Position numbers and translations under genes: made by a program. Positions 23,689 to 33,448 of a stretch of 60,714 bases of DNA are shown here, one piece after another. This DNA is from Pseudomonas lactucae. GTDB taxonomy: Bacteria; Pseudomonadota; Gammaproteobacteria; Pseudomonadales; Pseudomonadaceae. The first letter of the stretch is position 1; each line of letters starts with the position of its first letter. The notes beneath the pieces are model-generated. The model worked only from the letters and a program-made list of their open reading frames with translations. It was not told the origin of the DNA and ran no database searches. The stretch spans positions 1 through 60,714 of the forward strand of contig NZ_JAFHKI010000103.1 in NCBI RefSeq assembly GCF_016937615.1, in the 5' to 3' direction.

Positions 23689-25586
23689 ATGCACAACGAT
23701 CATTTCAGTCGCCATGCCCAACAGGTACTGACCGTTGCACGCGGGCACAGCCTGCCTCAGGGCCCCGCCAGCGACCCGTCCATCGCGCGCTCCTGGCTGC
23801 GTTGCCTGGAGGACTACCACCTCGACCCTGCGCAGACCATCGCTCCCACGGTACTGGAACATGGTCGCGTGCTGGAGAGCCGCGAGCGCCTGCAACAAGT
23901 CCTGCACATCGCCGGCACGGAGATGAACAGCCTGCACCAGCAACTCTCCGGCGCCGGCCACGCGGTGCTGCTCACCGATGCCCGCGGGGTGATCCTCAAC
24001 TGTGTCACCGCGCCGTCCGAACGCCGGATTTTCGAGCGCGCCGGGCTGTGGCTCGGTGCCGATTGGAGCGAAGCCTGTGAAGGCACCAACGGCATCGGCA
24101 CCTGCCTGGTAGAGCGTCAGTCACTGACCATTCACCGTGATGAACACTTTCGCGGCCGGCACACCGGGCTGACATGTTCGGCGAGTCCGGTGTTCGATCC
24201 CCATGGCGACCTGCTGGCGGTGCTGGATGTGTCATCGGCCCGCGAGGCGGTGTCGCGCCAGAGTCAGTTTCACACCATGGCGTTGGTGAACCTGTCGGCC
24301 AAGATGATCGAGAGCTGTTACTTCCTGCGCCATTTCGAGCACCACTGGCTGCTGCGCTTTCACCTGCAGGCCGAATCGGTGGGCTTGTTCAGTGAGGGGC
24401 TGCTGGCGTTCGATGGGGAAGGGCGGATTTGTGCCGTCAACCAGAGCGCGCTGAATTTGCTCGGCCAGGTGCGCGACGGCTTGCTGGGGCAACCGGTCGA
24501 CGCGTTTTTCGACTGTTCGCTGGACGCATTGCTCGGTCGCGCCAGCGCCAATGCCACCGCCAGTTGGCCCCTGCGCACCCGCGATGGGAGGCATCTGTTT
24601 GCGGCCTTGCGTGGTCAGCCACGCACGGTGCCGGCTGCCGTGGTCAAGGCGCAGCCGGCACCTGTGCCCGGCATCTGCCTGGGCGACCCGACGCTGCAAA
24701 CCAATTTTCGCAAGGCGCTGCGCGTATTCGAGCGTGACGTGCCATTGCTGATCAACGGCGAAACCGGTTCCGGCAAGGAAGCCTTCGCCAAGGCCGTGCA
24801 CCACGCCAGCCAGCGCGCGGGTAACCCTTTCGTGGCGCTCAATTGCGCCGCCATCCCGGAAAGCCTGATCGAAAGCGAACTGTTTGGCTACCGCGGCGGT
24901 AGCTTTACCGGTGCGCGCAAGGAGGGCATGCACGGCAAGTTGCAACAGGCCGACGGCGGAACGCTGTTTCTCGATGAAATCGGTGATATGCCCCTGGCCC
25001 TGCAAACCCGCCTGTTGCGTGTGCTGGAGGATCGCAAGGTGGTGCCGCTGGGCGGTGAACCCCAGGTGGTGGATGTGCGCATCATCAGCGCGACCCATAG
25101 GAATTTGCTGGCGCGTGTGCAGGACGGCAGTTTTCGCGAAGACCTGTACTACCGACTCAACGGTCTGGAAATCGCCCTGCCACCCTTGCGCGAGCGCAGT
25201 GACCGATCCCAGGTGCTGGACTTCCTGCTCGCCGAAGAGGCCGGGGCGCACTCGGTGCAGCTGGACCCCGATGCTCGCCAGGCGCTGCTGGCCTTTGCCT
25301 GGCCGGGCAACCTGCGCCAGCTGCGGACGTACTGCGTACCCTGGTGGCGCTGTGTGATGACGGCCGAGTGGGGTTGGCGGACCTGCCTGCGCTGCTTCAT
25401 CCGTCACCGATGCCGCCGCCGATCACCGAGTGGCCGCTGGAAGATGCCGAGCGCCAGACCCTGATAGCCGCGCTGGAGCGTCAGCATTGGCACATGACGC
25501 AGACCGCCGAACACTTGGGCGTAAGTCGCAATACGTTGTATCGCAAAATGCGCAAACATGGCATTAACCGCTCTGCCTCGTTGTGA
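23689..25586 (+). CDS. eatR: Sigma-54 enhancer-binding regulator of ethanolamine genes, frameshifted near the C-terminus
   Basis: The AcoR-type regulator has an N-terminal sensing region (residues 1-340, GAF-like, with a signal-domain block ACEGTNGIGTCLVERQSL) and a central AAA+ domain. In the latter, Walker A is GETGSGKEAF near residue 357, the sigma-54 contact loop is GSFTGA (usual GAFTGA) near 404, and Walker B is FLDEIGD. The C-terminal Fis helix-turn-helix is HMTQTAEHLGVSRNTLYRKM. After base 25329 the frame breaks: the original frame stops at 25464 in nonsense, and the minus-one frame carries the DNA-binding domain to 25586. One missing G would give about 632 residues. It is divergent from exaC and matches P. 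aeruginosa EatR by context. Confidence 0.85.
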
Positions 25587-25686
25587 GTTCGGTCTGTCAG
25601 TTGTTGTGCTCGTAGCGTGTCAGTGATACTGGGTTTTTATTGTTTAGTTGGAAACGTCATGCGTGTTGAGTTGGGCTGCGCTGACA

Positions 25687-25715
25687 GGAACTGTTCAGCG
25701 AAAAAGGCTCACTTA
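25687..25715 (+). promoter_or_regulatory. hrp-box-like element
   Basis: GGAACT, sixteen bases, then TCACTTA resembles the HrpL consensus GGAACC-N15/16-CCACNNA with one mismatch in each half. It ends 56 bases before the start of the unknown gene at 25772, in an AT-rich gap. Two mismatches make this suggestive only. Confidence 0.4.
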
Positions 25716-25771
25716 ATTAAGGCAACTCGCAACAGTGTTTTCAAACAACAATAATTGCTCGGGTGAACGCG

Positions 25772-26830
25772 ATGAGAATTACAACACCAACCGCTCCTTT
25801 TATTCCTGCACACCTTAATTCTTCACAACAGCCAGCGGTGAAAGCGCCCTCTACGCAGTCGGCCTCCTATGACAACGACGTGTTTGATCAGCCGTTGGGG
25901 CGCAGTAAGAGAGCGCTCAAGAATTTTCCCTGGTTTGGAAAAAAAATTTCCCCGCCGCCACTCCCTCCAAAGCCTGCTCCTGCCGGGCAGCTCTCCGTCC
26001 CACCCAAGCCTCAGCCAAAGCCTGGTCCGTCTGCAAAGCCTGGCTCGAATCTGGTGCAGGAAAAATTCAAGGGGACGGGGCAGGCGGTCATTCACGCCAA
26101 TAAAATCAAGGTTCAGGATGAGTTGCTGCTGACCAACCTGCGTAAGCAGGCGCCGATCAGCGTGGCGGATGCCGCCAAACGTTTGATCGATGCTGACAAG
26201 CTAGTCAAAGCGGGCGTTATTTCCACGGCACCCAATGCCAGTCGCGTGGCCCGTGATGCGTTTATCAGCGCAGGTATCACCGGGATCGTCAGCGCGCCCA
26301 TCAATGTGGCGTCCTATGCCGGCTCGGTGGCCACCGGCGAGTCGATCAAAGCCAACTATGCGCCGGGCGTGTTGCCGCCACCTTTTTTGCCGGGGGCGGG
26401 CAGCGCACCGAAACCCCAGGCCTCCTCGTCGACTGAATCGACACCGTCCGCGCCAGACCCGATCAATGCTCGGTTGGAGGAAGCCGAGATGAAGGTGCTG
26501 GGCATGGCGTCTACCGTAATGTTTATCCTCGGTGATACGCGCAGTGTCTTTACCAAAGATGAAGGTTGGCCTACCGATAATGCCGCACGTTTGAACAACC
26601 TTGAGAAGTTGCTCGGTGTATCGGAACAACAGCTGAAAAAAGCGGCTCGGCAAAACGGCCTTGTGTTCAAACCGTATAAGCCTGGGGACGCTATTCCCAC
26701 AAAACCGGAACAGCGCCTTGATCTGATCGATAAGAAATTCGAACGCATGGTCGACACGCATGAGAAGTTGCGCTTTCTTGCCGCGATGAAAGAGGCTGAA
26801 AATAAAGCTGGGGCTGTAACGACCGCCTGA
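25772..26830 (+). CDS. Unknown 352-residue protein with type III effector-like N-terminus
   Basis: I do not recognise a family. The start at 25772 has GGGTGA five bases upstream; a GTG at 25763 is the alternative. The first 33 residues (MRITTPTAPFIPAHLNSSQQ and on) have no acidic residue, an Ile at position 3 and many Ser/Thr/Gln/Pro. These are the features described for type III secreted proteins of Pseudomonas. Residues 60-92 are proline-rich (PPPLPPKPAPAG), residues 163-190 are a small hydrophobic stretch (ISAGITGIVSAPINVASYAG), residues 200-230 are again Pro/Ser-rich, and the C-terminal third is helical and charged. No signal peptide. Codon and base composition are less GC-rich than neighbours, suggesting transfer. 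It stands alone between eatR and mpl. Confidence 0.7.
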   Translation: MRITTPTAPFIPAHLNSSQQPAVKAPSTQSASYDNDVFDQPLGRSKRALKNFPWFGKKISPPPLPPKPAPAGQLSVPPKPQPKPGPSAKPGSNLVQEKFKGTGQAVIHANKIKVQDELLLTNLRKQAPISVADAAKRLIDADKLVKAGVISTAPNASRVARDAFISAGITGIVSAPINVASYAGSVATGESIKANYAPGVLPPPFLPGAGSAPKPQASSSTESTPSAPDPINARLEEAEMKVLGMASTVMFILGDTRSVFTKDEGWPTDNAARLNNLEKLLGVSEQQLKKAARQNGLVFKPYKPGDAIPTKPEQRLDLIDKKFERMVDTHEKLRFLAAMKEAENKAGAVTTA

Positions 26831-26838
26831 ACAGCGTT

Positions 26839-26878
26839 GCGGCCGAGCAAAGGTCCCAGCGACACGTTGCTCGGCCGC
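26839..26878. terminator. Stem-loop after the unknown gene
   Basis: GCGGCCGAGCAA (26839-26850) and TTGCTCGGCCGC (26867-26878) pair perfectly around a 16-base loop, eight bases after the stop codon. There is no T-run, so intrinsic termination is uncertain; it may protect the 3' end. Confidence 0.5.
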
Positions 26879-26945
26879 AGGCTGTATAAAGGGTGCGATT
26901 TCATACGCCCTGCGCTAACCTGCCTCGATGTTCAAGAGGTCAACC

Positions 26946-28293
26946 ATGCATATTCATATTCTCGGTATTTGCGGCACGTTCATGGGTTCGATGGCGGTTC
27001 TTGCCAAAGAACTGGGCCATCATGTCACCGGCTCCGATGCCAACGTTTACCCGCCCATGAGCACGCAACTCGAGGCTCAGGGCATTGAGCTGACCCAAGG
27101 TTACGACCCCGCGCAATTCGACCCCGCGCCCGACCTGGTGGTGATCGGCAATGCCATGTCCCGTGGCAACCCTGCGGTCGAATACGTACTCAATAAGGGC
27201 TTGCCCTATGTCTCCGGCCCGCAATGGCTGGCTGACCACGTGTTGCAAGGGCGGTGGGTATTGGCCGTTGCCGGCACTCATGGCAAGACCACCACCAGCA
27301 GCATGCTCGCCTGGGTGCTGGAGCATGCGGGCATGAGCCCCGGCTTCCTGATCGGCGGTGTGCCGCAGAACTTCTCGGTGTCGGCGCGCCTGGGCGATAC
27401 GCCGTTCTTTGTGATTGAAGCGGACGAATACGACAGCGCGTTTTTCGACAAGCGCTCCAAGTTCGTCCACTACCGTCCGCGCACGGCGATCCTGAACAAT
27501 CTGGAGTTCGATCACGCGGATATCTTCCCCGATCTACCGGCGATTGAGCGTCAATTTCACCACCTGGTGCGCACCATTCCGAGCGAAGGCCTGGTGATTC
27601 ACCCCACCACCGAGCCGGCCTTGCAGCGCGTGATCGAGATGGGCTGCTGGACCCCGGTGACAACCACGCGCCGGCGGACAGTGGCAGGTCAAATTGCTCA
27701 GCGAAGACGGTTCCAGGTTTGAAGTGCTGTTCGAAGGCGAAGCCCAGGGCATCGTCGAATGGGACATGACCGGCCAGCACAACGTCGCTAACGCCTTGGT
27801 GACGTTGGCGGCTGCGCGGCATGTGGGCGTAGTGCCATCCATGGGCATTGCTGCGTTGAGCGCGTTCAAGAGCGTGAAGCGGCGTATGGAAAAAGTCGCC
27901 GATGTGAACGGGATTACCATCTACGATGACTTTGCCCACCACCCCACGGCGATCGCCACCACACTGGATGGCCTGCGCAAGCGTGTGGGAGATGCTCCGA
28001 TCATTGCGATCATCGAGCCGCGCTCCAACTCCATGAAGCTCGGCGCGCACCGCGATGGCTTGCCCGAAAGCGTCAACGATGCCGATCAGGCCGTGTGGTA
28101 TGCGCCGCCCAACCTCGGCTGGGACCTGCCGGGCATCGCAGCGTTGTGCACCGTGCCGTCGACGGTTTGCGACAGCATTGAAGGCATTATCGAGTACGTC
28201 AAACAGCAGGCCAAATCGGGCACCCACGTGGTGGTCATGAGCAACGGCGGCTTTGGCGGCCTGCATGGCAAGCTGGCCGAGGCGCTCAAATGA
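26946..28293 (+). CDS. mpl: UDP-N-acetylmuramate:L-alanyl-gamma-D-glutamyl-meso-diaminopimelate ligase, frameshifted
   Basis: Mpl reattaches recycled murein tripeptide to UDP-MurNAc in the cytosol. The N-terminal half has the Mur-ligase entry GICGTFMGSMAVLAKELGHH and the ATP loop AGTHGKTTTSSM (about residue 108), and EADEYDSAFFDKRSKF. In the first frame the protein degenerates after EMGCWTPV and stops at 27722. From about 27670 the plus-one frame continues (AGGQWQVKLLSEDGSRFEVL) through YDDFAHHPTAIATTL to the proper end at 28293. A one-base insertion or two-base loss near 27655-27670 explains this; restored length is about 449. AAGAGGT precedes the start, and the stop overlaps ubiX by four bases. 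Confidence 0.92.
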
Positions 28294-28919
28294 GCGGCCC
28301 TGAACGCGTTACCCTCGCGATGACCGGCGCCTCGGGTGCGCCCTATGGTCTGCGCCTGCTCGACTGCCTGGTGCGCGAAGGCCGCGAGGTGCACTTTTTG
28401 ATCTCCAAGGCCGCGCAACTGGTGATGGCCACCGAAACCGACGTGGCGCTGCCGGCCAAGGTGCAGACCATGCAGGCGTTCCTCACCGAGTACACAGGTG
28501 CGGCGGCGGGGCAGATCAAGGTCTATGGCAAAGAGGATTGGATGTCGCCGGTGGCCTCGGGCTCCGGTGCTCCTGCGGCGATGGTGGTGGTGCCGTGTTC
28601 CACCGGTACGCTGTCGGCGATTGCCACGGGGGCCTGCAACAATTTGATCGAGCGTGCGGCGGACGTGACCTTGAAAGAGCGTCGCCAGTTGATCCTGGTG
28701 CCGCGCGAGGCGCCGTATTCGAGTATTCATCTGGAGCACATGCTCAAGTTGTCGAATATGGGCGTGACCATCCTGCCGGCGTCGCCGGGCTTCTATCACC
28801 AGCCGCAAACCATCGATGACCTGGTGGACTTCGTGGTGGCGCGCATTCTCAACCTGTTGAACATCCCGCAGGATATGCTGCCGCGTTGGGGCGAACACCA
28901 TCTGAGCAGCGATGAATAA
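28290..28919 (+). CDS. ubiX: Flavin prenyltransferase
   Basis: The 209-residue UbiX makes prenylated FMN, the cofactor of the UbiD decarboxylase in ubiquinone synthesis. The FMN/phosphate loop GASGAPYGLRLL (about residues 14-25), the central VVVPCSTGTLSAIATG and the PRE(A)PYSSIHLEHM block are present. The ATG overlaps the mpl stop by four bases, so both are translated together. Confidence 0.96.
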   Translation: MSGPERVTLAMTGASGAPYGLRLLDCLVREGREVHFLISKAAQLVMATETDVALPAKVQTMQAFLTEYTGAAAGQIKVYGKEDWMSPVASGSGAPAAMVVVPCSTGTLSAIATGACNNLIERAADVTLKERRQLILVPREAPYSSIHLEHMLKLSNMGVTILPASPGFYHQPQTIDDLVDFVVARILNLLNIPQDMLPRWGEHHLSSDE

Positions 28920-29196
28920 GGCGCTGCTGCTGGTGCTGGCGCTGCATCTGACGGGCTGCGCCACCGCGCGTACGCTGGACGCCGCGCAACCCGGCGCGCC
29001 GGTGGTATATGCCGGCACGCGGCTGGACTTGTATGCGATCAATGGCGGCTGCTGCGCCAAGGATCGGTTTGGCGCCGAGGCACCGAGTTACCCCGGCGTC
29101 GACCTGCCAGCCAGTGCGCTGCTCGATACCTTGCTGTTGCCGTTGTCGGTGTTGACGGTGCTGGGGGTTGGGTTTAACGCCACGGGCGGGTTATGA
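28912..29196 (+). CDS. YceK/YidQ-type (DUF1375) small lipoprotein
   Basis: A 94-residue protein with a short signal sequence and lipobox LHLTGC, so the mature lipoprotein begins at Cys15. The rest has the DUF1375 features: YAGTRLDLYAI, a cysteine pair GGCCAKD and a hydrophobic C-terminal segment (LLDTLLLPLSVLTVLG). It overlaps the end of ubiX by eight bases. Envelope location; function unknown. Confidence 0.85.
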   Translation: MNKALLLVLALHLTGCATARTLDAAQPGAPVVYAGTRLDLYAINGGCCAKDRFGAEAPSYPGVDLPASALLDTLLLPLSVLTVLGVGFNATGGL

Positions 29197-29247
29197 GGTA
29201 AATTCCTGCGGCAACACAAAACCAATGTGTAAGGTCTTTAGATCGCC

Positions 29248-29889
29248 TTACTTACCGAGTTTGCGCAGCTCATCCGACTCCACCACGCGCACCCCATCCT
29301 GCTCTTCCAGCGCCAGCCGCCACATGGCTCGCGCCAGTTCGCACACTTCAATGCCGTGGTATTTGCCCGGGATCAACCGCGACAACGGCCCGGCCAGTTG
29401 TTCGGCCAGACGCGGTTCCAATCGCTCCCCCAACAACAGCGATGGCCGCACGATGGTCAGTTGCGGCCAGTTCTGGGCCTTCAGCGCCTGCTCCATTTCG
29501 CCTTTGACCCGGTTGTAGAACACCGAGGATTTCGCGTCGGCGCCGATCGCGCTGATGACGATCAGGTGCCGTGCGCCCAGTTCCCGCGCGCGCTGGGCGA
29601 AGGCCACGACCAGGTCCAGGTCGACGGCGCGGAAGGCTGCTTCGGAACCGGCTTTTTTCAGGGTGGTGCCCAGGCAACAGAAGGCGATGTCCACCTGGCC
29701 ACTCAATTGCGGGAGCAACGCCGCCGGGTCGCCCACCGGGTTTTCCAGGCGCGGGTGTTCGGCCAGAGGTTTGCGGCTGGGCGCCAGTACGCGGGTAACG
29801 GTGGGTTCGTTGAGCAGGCGATCGAGCAAGTGTTCGCCGGTAAGGCCAGAGGCGCCAGCCAGCAGGATATGCTGCGGTGTCAGGTACAT
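29248..29889 (-). CDS. NAD(P)-binding Rossmann protein (atypical SDR)
   Basis: The 213-residue protein has a dinucleotide-binding loop at the N-terminus (ILLAGASGLTGEHLL, residues 8-22), then CCLGTTLKKAGSEAAFRAVD, LIVISAIGADAKSSVFYNRV and IVRPSLLLGER. This is the NAD(P)H-binding/HTATIP2-like group of atypical short-chain dehydrogenases. The Tyr-Lys pair is displaced (YNRVKG), as in that group. Substrate unknown. It stands alone between converging and same-strand neighbours. Confidence 0.87.
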   Translation of the reverse strand: MYLTPQHILLAGASGLTGEHLLDRLLNEPTVTRVLAPSRKPLAEHPRLENPVGDPAALLPQLSGQVDIAFCCLGTTLKKAGSEAAFRAVDLDLVVAFAQRARELGARHLIVISAIGADAKSSVFYNRVKGEMEQALKAQNWPQLTIVRPSLLLGERLEPRLAEQLAGPLSRLIPGKYHGIEVCELARAMWRLALEEQDGVRVVESDELRKLGK

Positions 29890-29918
29890 GGTGTTTCCCC
29901 CTTGTTACACGTTACAGC

Positions 29919-31636
29919 TTAGTTGCCTTTGGCTTCCTTGCTATTCATTGAGACGCTTTCCAGCGCCTTTCGTGCCTGCTGTTTACGTAATAATTGCCAG
30001 TGGGCGATCACCCCCTTGGGGGCCCAGATTTGTGGTTCGGACGCTTCGAAGTTGTCCGCCTGTTCGCGTTCGGCCACGTGCAGTTGCGCCAGCTTGAAGG
30101 CTTGCTGCAAGTCGTCGGTCTGGTTGAAGGCTTGAGCGAAGAGAGCGTCGCCGAAGTAAGTAAAGTCCGCTTCCTCCGAGCAACCGAAGGACACCCGGTC
30201 AGCCCGCGAGGCGGTCATGATCAGCGTGCGATCGTCTTTGAGCGCCGGGATGAAACCGCCGGAGTAGCAGGCGGAGATCACCACGATCTTGTCGCGGTTT
30301 TTCAGCGGTGCCAGTACGGCGGCCAGTTCATCGGCCGGCAGGTCGGCCAGCTCCATGCGCGGCTGGTCCAGCACCAGTTCGTGTTCGTGGGTGCCGTGGC
30401 TGGTCATGTAGATAAACACAAGGTCCTCCGGCCCGGTGCGTTCGGCCAGGGTTTGGACCGCCTGGCGCAGGCTTTCGCGGGTGGCCAGGGGGCGGTCGGC
30501 GATATGGTCGCGGTGGTTGACCAGACGGACCTGCCCGCGTGCACCGAAGCGCGAGGCAAGCAGGTTGCTGACGTAATCCGCTTCGCGCAGGAATACGCTT
30601 TGTTTGCCGTCGCCGGCCAGCACCAGGGTATACAGCTCCACGGCGGGGGTGGATGCGGGTACGGCGGCCAGGGCTTCATCGAGCAAGCGGCCCTGGGCCA
30701 GTACGCCGAGTTCCAGCGGGTCGGGCAGTAATTTGCCGTCGGCATCGCGCACGCGCAGGCCATTGACCCAGGTGCCGGCTTGCACCGTGCCGTCGGTAAG
30801 TACCAGCGTGCCGCGACCCTGGTAATTGTCGCTGTCGAAGCCACCGATATAGAAGCTGCCGTCGGTGAGGTTCAAACGGCCCTCGCCGCTGAAGCGCCAG
30901 TCGCTGAACTGGCCGACATAATGGCTGCCGTCCACGCCGATCAACTCGCCCTTGCCGGTGAGCGCGCCTTCCTTGAACTGGCCGATCCACACGTCACCGT
31001 CGGCGTTTTCGTAGCGGCCCTTGCCGTTGAGCTGGTTCTGTTTGAACTGGCCGACATAGATGTCGCCGTCGGCGCTGTTGAAGGTGCCGTTGCCTTCCAG
31101 CTGACCTTCGACGAAACGCCCGCTGAACTGGTTGCCGCTGTCGTCGTTGCGCTGCCCTTCGCCGTTGGGCTTGCCGTGGGCGAATTGACCCTGGTACTGG
31201 CTGCCGTCGGCCAGTTCCAGCGACCGAGGCCGGAGTACTGGTCGTCCTTGAATTCGCCGCGATAGGTCATCTGCCCTTCTTTGAGGGTGCCTTCGCCGTT
31301 GCGCCGGCCCTTGCTGAACCCGCCGACATAGTGGCTGCCCGCGGTGGTCAGGCTGCCCTGACCGTCGAACAGGCCCTGCTTGAACTGGCCTTTATAGACT
31401 TCGCCATTGCTGCCATGCCACTCACCCTGGCCGTGCCACTGGCCTTTGTCGAACGCGCCGGCGTACCAGCTGCCGTTGGGGTAGTCGACGCGACCCTGGC
31501 CTTGCAGCAGGCCGTTGACCACATCGCCCCGGTAACGACCGCCATCGGGCAGGCGCGCGTCGGGCGGCAACAGCGATTCGCCGTCTCCGCAAGCGGTGAG
31601 CAACAGGACTAGGGCAAGGGGAGCGAGTGGGCGCAT
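29919..31636 (-). CDS. MORN-repeat lipoprotein with C13 (legumain/caspase-like) peptidase domain, frameshifted
   Basis: Start at 31636 gives a lipoprotein signal (MRPLAPLALVLLLTACGDG, lipobox LLTAC). Eleven MORN repeats of about 23 residues follow (type SWYAGAFDKGQWHGQGEW), then a 230-residue C13-type cysteine peptidase. The latter has its dyad His in YMTSHGTHEHE and Cys in VISACYSGGF, both preceded by hydrophobic strands as in the caspase fold. At about 31221 one base is missing: the first frame goes wrong after YSGLGR and stops at 30941. The other frame continues LELADGSQYQGQF to the end at 29919. Corrected length is about 572. The peptidase should face the periplasm. Its substrate is unknown. 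Confidence 0.82.
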
Positions 31637-31702
31637 AGCGGGATCCGGATAATTGAGCGCCGAGTATGCCGCAGCTGCGAGTTTCATACATAAATTTACA
31701 TA

Positions 31703-31735
31703 CCCTGTGGTGAGTTTCAGTGCCTCACCACAGGG
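31703..31735. terminator. Perfect 12-bp stem-loop
   Basis: CCCTGTGGTGAG pairs with CTCACCACAGGG around a nine-base loop, six bases beyond the MaoC stop codon. There is no clear T-run, so it is either a weak terminator or a 3'-end stabiliser. Confidence 0.55.
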
Positions 31736-31741
31736 AACGCC

Positions 31742-32197
31742 TTACACGAAACAGAGTGACAGCGACTCTGCGATGTAAGCCGGTTTTTCCTGACCTTCGA
31801 TTTCCAGGGTGGCGGTGGCCTTGAACAGCCACTGGCCGGGTTTTTTCTCGGTGACGTCGGTGAGGCTGACGTTCAGGCGCACCTTGGAGTTGACCTTCAC
31901 CGGCTGGATAAAGCGCACGCTGTCCAGGCCATAGTTGATCGCCATCTTCAGGCCTTCGGGCATGATCAGGATGTCTTCCATCAGCTTGGGCATCAGCGAC
32001 AGCGACAGGAAGCCGTGGGCGATGGTGCTGCCGAACGGGGTTTGCGCGGCCTTGACCGGGTCGACGTGGATGAACTGATGATCGCCGGTGGCCTCTGCGA
32101 ACAGATTGATGCGTGCCTGATCAATGGTGAGCCATTCGGAACGTCCCAGTTCCTTGCCGACATAATCGTTGAGCTGCGCTACGGGTACATAGGGCAT
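31742..32197 (-). CDS. MaoC-family (hot-dog) dehydratase
   Basis: The 151-residue protein is a single-domain MaoC/R-specific enoyl-CoA hydratase-like protein. The hydratase motif is visible: ATGDHQFIHVDPVKAAQTPF, with Asp and His as catalytic pair, followed by GSTIAHGFLSLSLMPKLMED. AAGGAG precedes the ATG at 32197. It may supply (R)-3-hydroxyacyl-CoA, but no PHA or fatty-acid gene is adjacent. Transcribed leftward, divergent from lrgA. Confidence 0.92.
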   Translation of the reverse strand: MPYVPVAQLNDYVGKELGRSEWLTIDQARINLFAEATGDHQFIHVDPVKAAQTPFGSTIAHGFLSLSLMPKLMEDILIMPEGLKMAINYGLDSVRFIQPVKVNSKVRLNVSLTDVTEKKPGQWLFKATATLEIEGQEKPAYIAESLSLCFV

Positions 32198-32360
32198 TGC
32201 GTCTCTCCTTGGTTCATCGATACGGTTTTCATGGGTGACAGACAACCAATGTAGATCATCATGGGCAACCGGCACGGTCAACCCACCATGCTCTTGGCGA
32301 ATGCCGATCCATAGCGCCGGCATGCTTATAATGCGGGCGAGTTTCGAGGGGAGAGAGCGA

Positions 32361-32714
32361 ATGCTGTTACGTGGCCTGACCTGGCTGGTGCTGTTTCAAT
32401 TGATCGGTACGGCGATCAATCATTTGCTGTTGCCGGTATTGCCGGGTCCGATTATCGGCCTGCTGCTGATGCTGGGTTTCCTGATCTGGCGTGGCGAAGT
32501 CGGCGAGCCACTGAGCCTGGCGGCGAGCAGCCTGTTGCGCTATTTGCCGTTGCTGCTGGTGCCGCCGGCGGTCGGCGTGATGGTCTACGCCAAGGACATC
32601 GCTGCGGATTTCTGGGCCATCGTCGGTGCGCTGGTGCTGTCGCTGGTGGTGGCCATGGCGTTTGTCGGTGTGCTGATGCAGCAGATGGTCAAGCGCAAGG
32701 AGAAGGACCAATGA
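32361..32714 (+). CDS. lrgA: LrgA/CidA-family holin-like membrane protein
   Basis: The 117-residue protein has four hydrophobic segments and the family pattern LPGPIIGLLLMLGFL near residue 27. CidA/LrgA proteins are small holin- or antiholin-like inner-membrane proteins that affect murein hydrolase activity and by-product export. GGGGAGAG precedes the ATG at 32361. Its stop overlaps the lrgB start by four bases. Whether it promotes or restrains lysis cannot be read from sequence. Confidence 0.9.
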   Translation: MLLRGLTWLVLFQLIGTAINHLLLPVLPGPIIGLLLMLGFLIWRGEVGEPLSLAASSLLRYLPLLLVPPAVGVMVYAKDIAADFWAIVGALVLSLVVAMAFVGVLMQQMVKRKEKDQ

Positions 32715-33427
32715 TGTTCGACTGGCAGGGGGCGTGGACGGCGGTGATTCATCACCCGCTGTTCGGCATCGGCATCACCCTCGGCGCCTATCAACTGGTG
32801 CTGGCGGGTTTCGAGAAAACCCGCTGGATCTTCCTGCAGCCGGTGCTGGTCTCCATGTTGTTGGTGATCGGCGTGTTGCTCAGCTGTGGCCTGAGCTACG
32901 TCGAGTACCGCAAGAGCACCGAGATCATGGGCATCCTGCTCGGCCCGGCCACGGTGGCCCTGGCGGTACCGCTTTATCTGAATCTGCGGCGGATTCGCCA
33001 ATTGTTCTGGCCGATTTTTACTACGCTGGTGTTAGGCGGGGTGTTGGCTACCGGGCTGTGTGTGCTGCTGGGTTGGTGGTTCGGTGCCGAGCACATGGTG
33101 TTGATGACCATGGCGCCCAAGTCGGTGACTTCGCCGATCGCTATGCTTGTGGCCGAGCAGATCGGCGGCGTGGCGGCATTGGCGGCGGTGTTTGTACTGA
33201 TCACCGGCGTGGTCGGCGCGATGGTCGGCCCGGCGTTGCTCTCGCGTCTGGGCGTGCGCAGCCCCGAGGCGCGCGGCATGGCCCTGGGCATGACCGCGCA
33301 CGCGGTCGGCACCTCTGTGGCCCTGCAGGAAAGCGAAGAGTGCGGCGCCTTTGCGGCGTTGGCCATGAGTCTGATGGGCGTGGCCACGGCGGTATTCCTG
33401 CCGCTGGCTGTGTCGGTAATTGTTTAA
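32711..33427 (+). CDS. lrgB: LrgB/CidB-family membrane protein
   Basis: The 238-residue partner of LrgA has about seven hydrophobic segments and the LrgB blocks ILLGPATVALAVPLYLNL, MTMAPKSVTSPIAMLVAEQI and GMALGMTAHAVGTSVALQES. It belongs to the CidB/LrgB transporter-like family. The gene starts in the ATGA overlap with lrgA, so the two are translated as a unit. Confidence 0.92.
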   Translation: MMFDWQGAWTAVIHHPLFGIGITLGAYQLVLAGFEKTRWIFLQPVLVSMLLVIGVLLSCGLSYVEYRKSTEIMGILLGPATVALAVPLYLNLRRIRQLFWPIFTTLVLGGVLATGLCVLLGWWFGAEHMVLMTMAPKSVTSPIAMLVAEQIGGVAALAAVFVLITGVVGAMVGPALLSRLGVRSPEARGMALGMTAHAVGTSVALQESEECGAFAALAMSLMGVATAVFLPLAVSVIV

Positions 33428-33448
33428 ACCAGGTTTAAGGACGCTTTT

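Noticed and set aside
29229..29251. GTAAGG/CCTTAC stem as a terminator between two converging genes
   Set aside because: Only six base pairs, overlaps a stop codon, no T-run.
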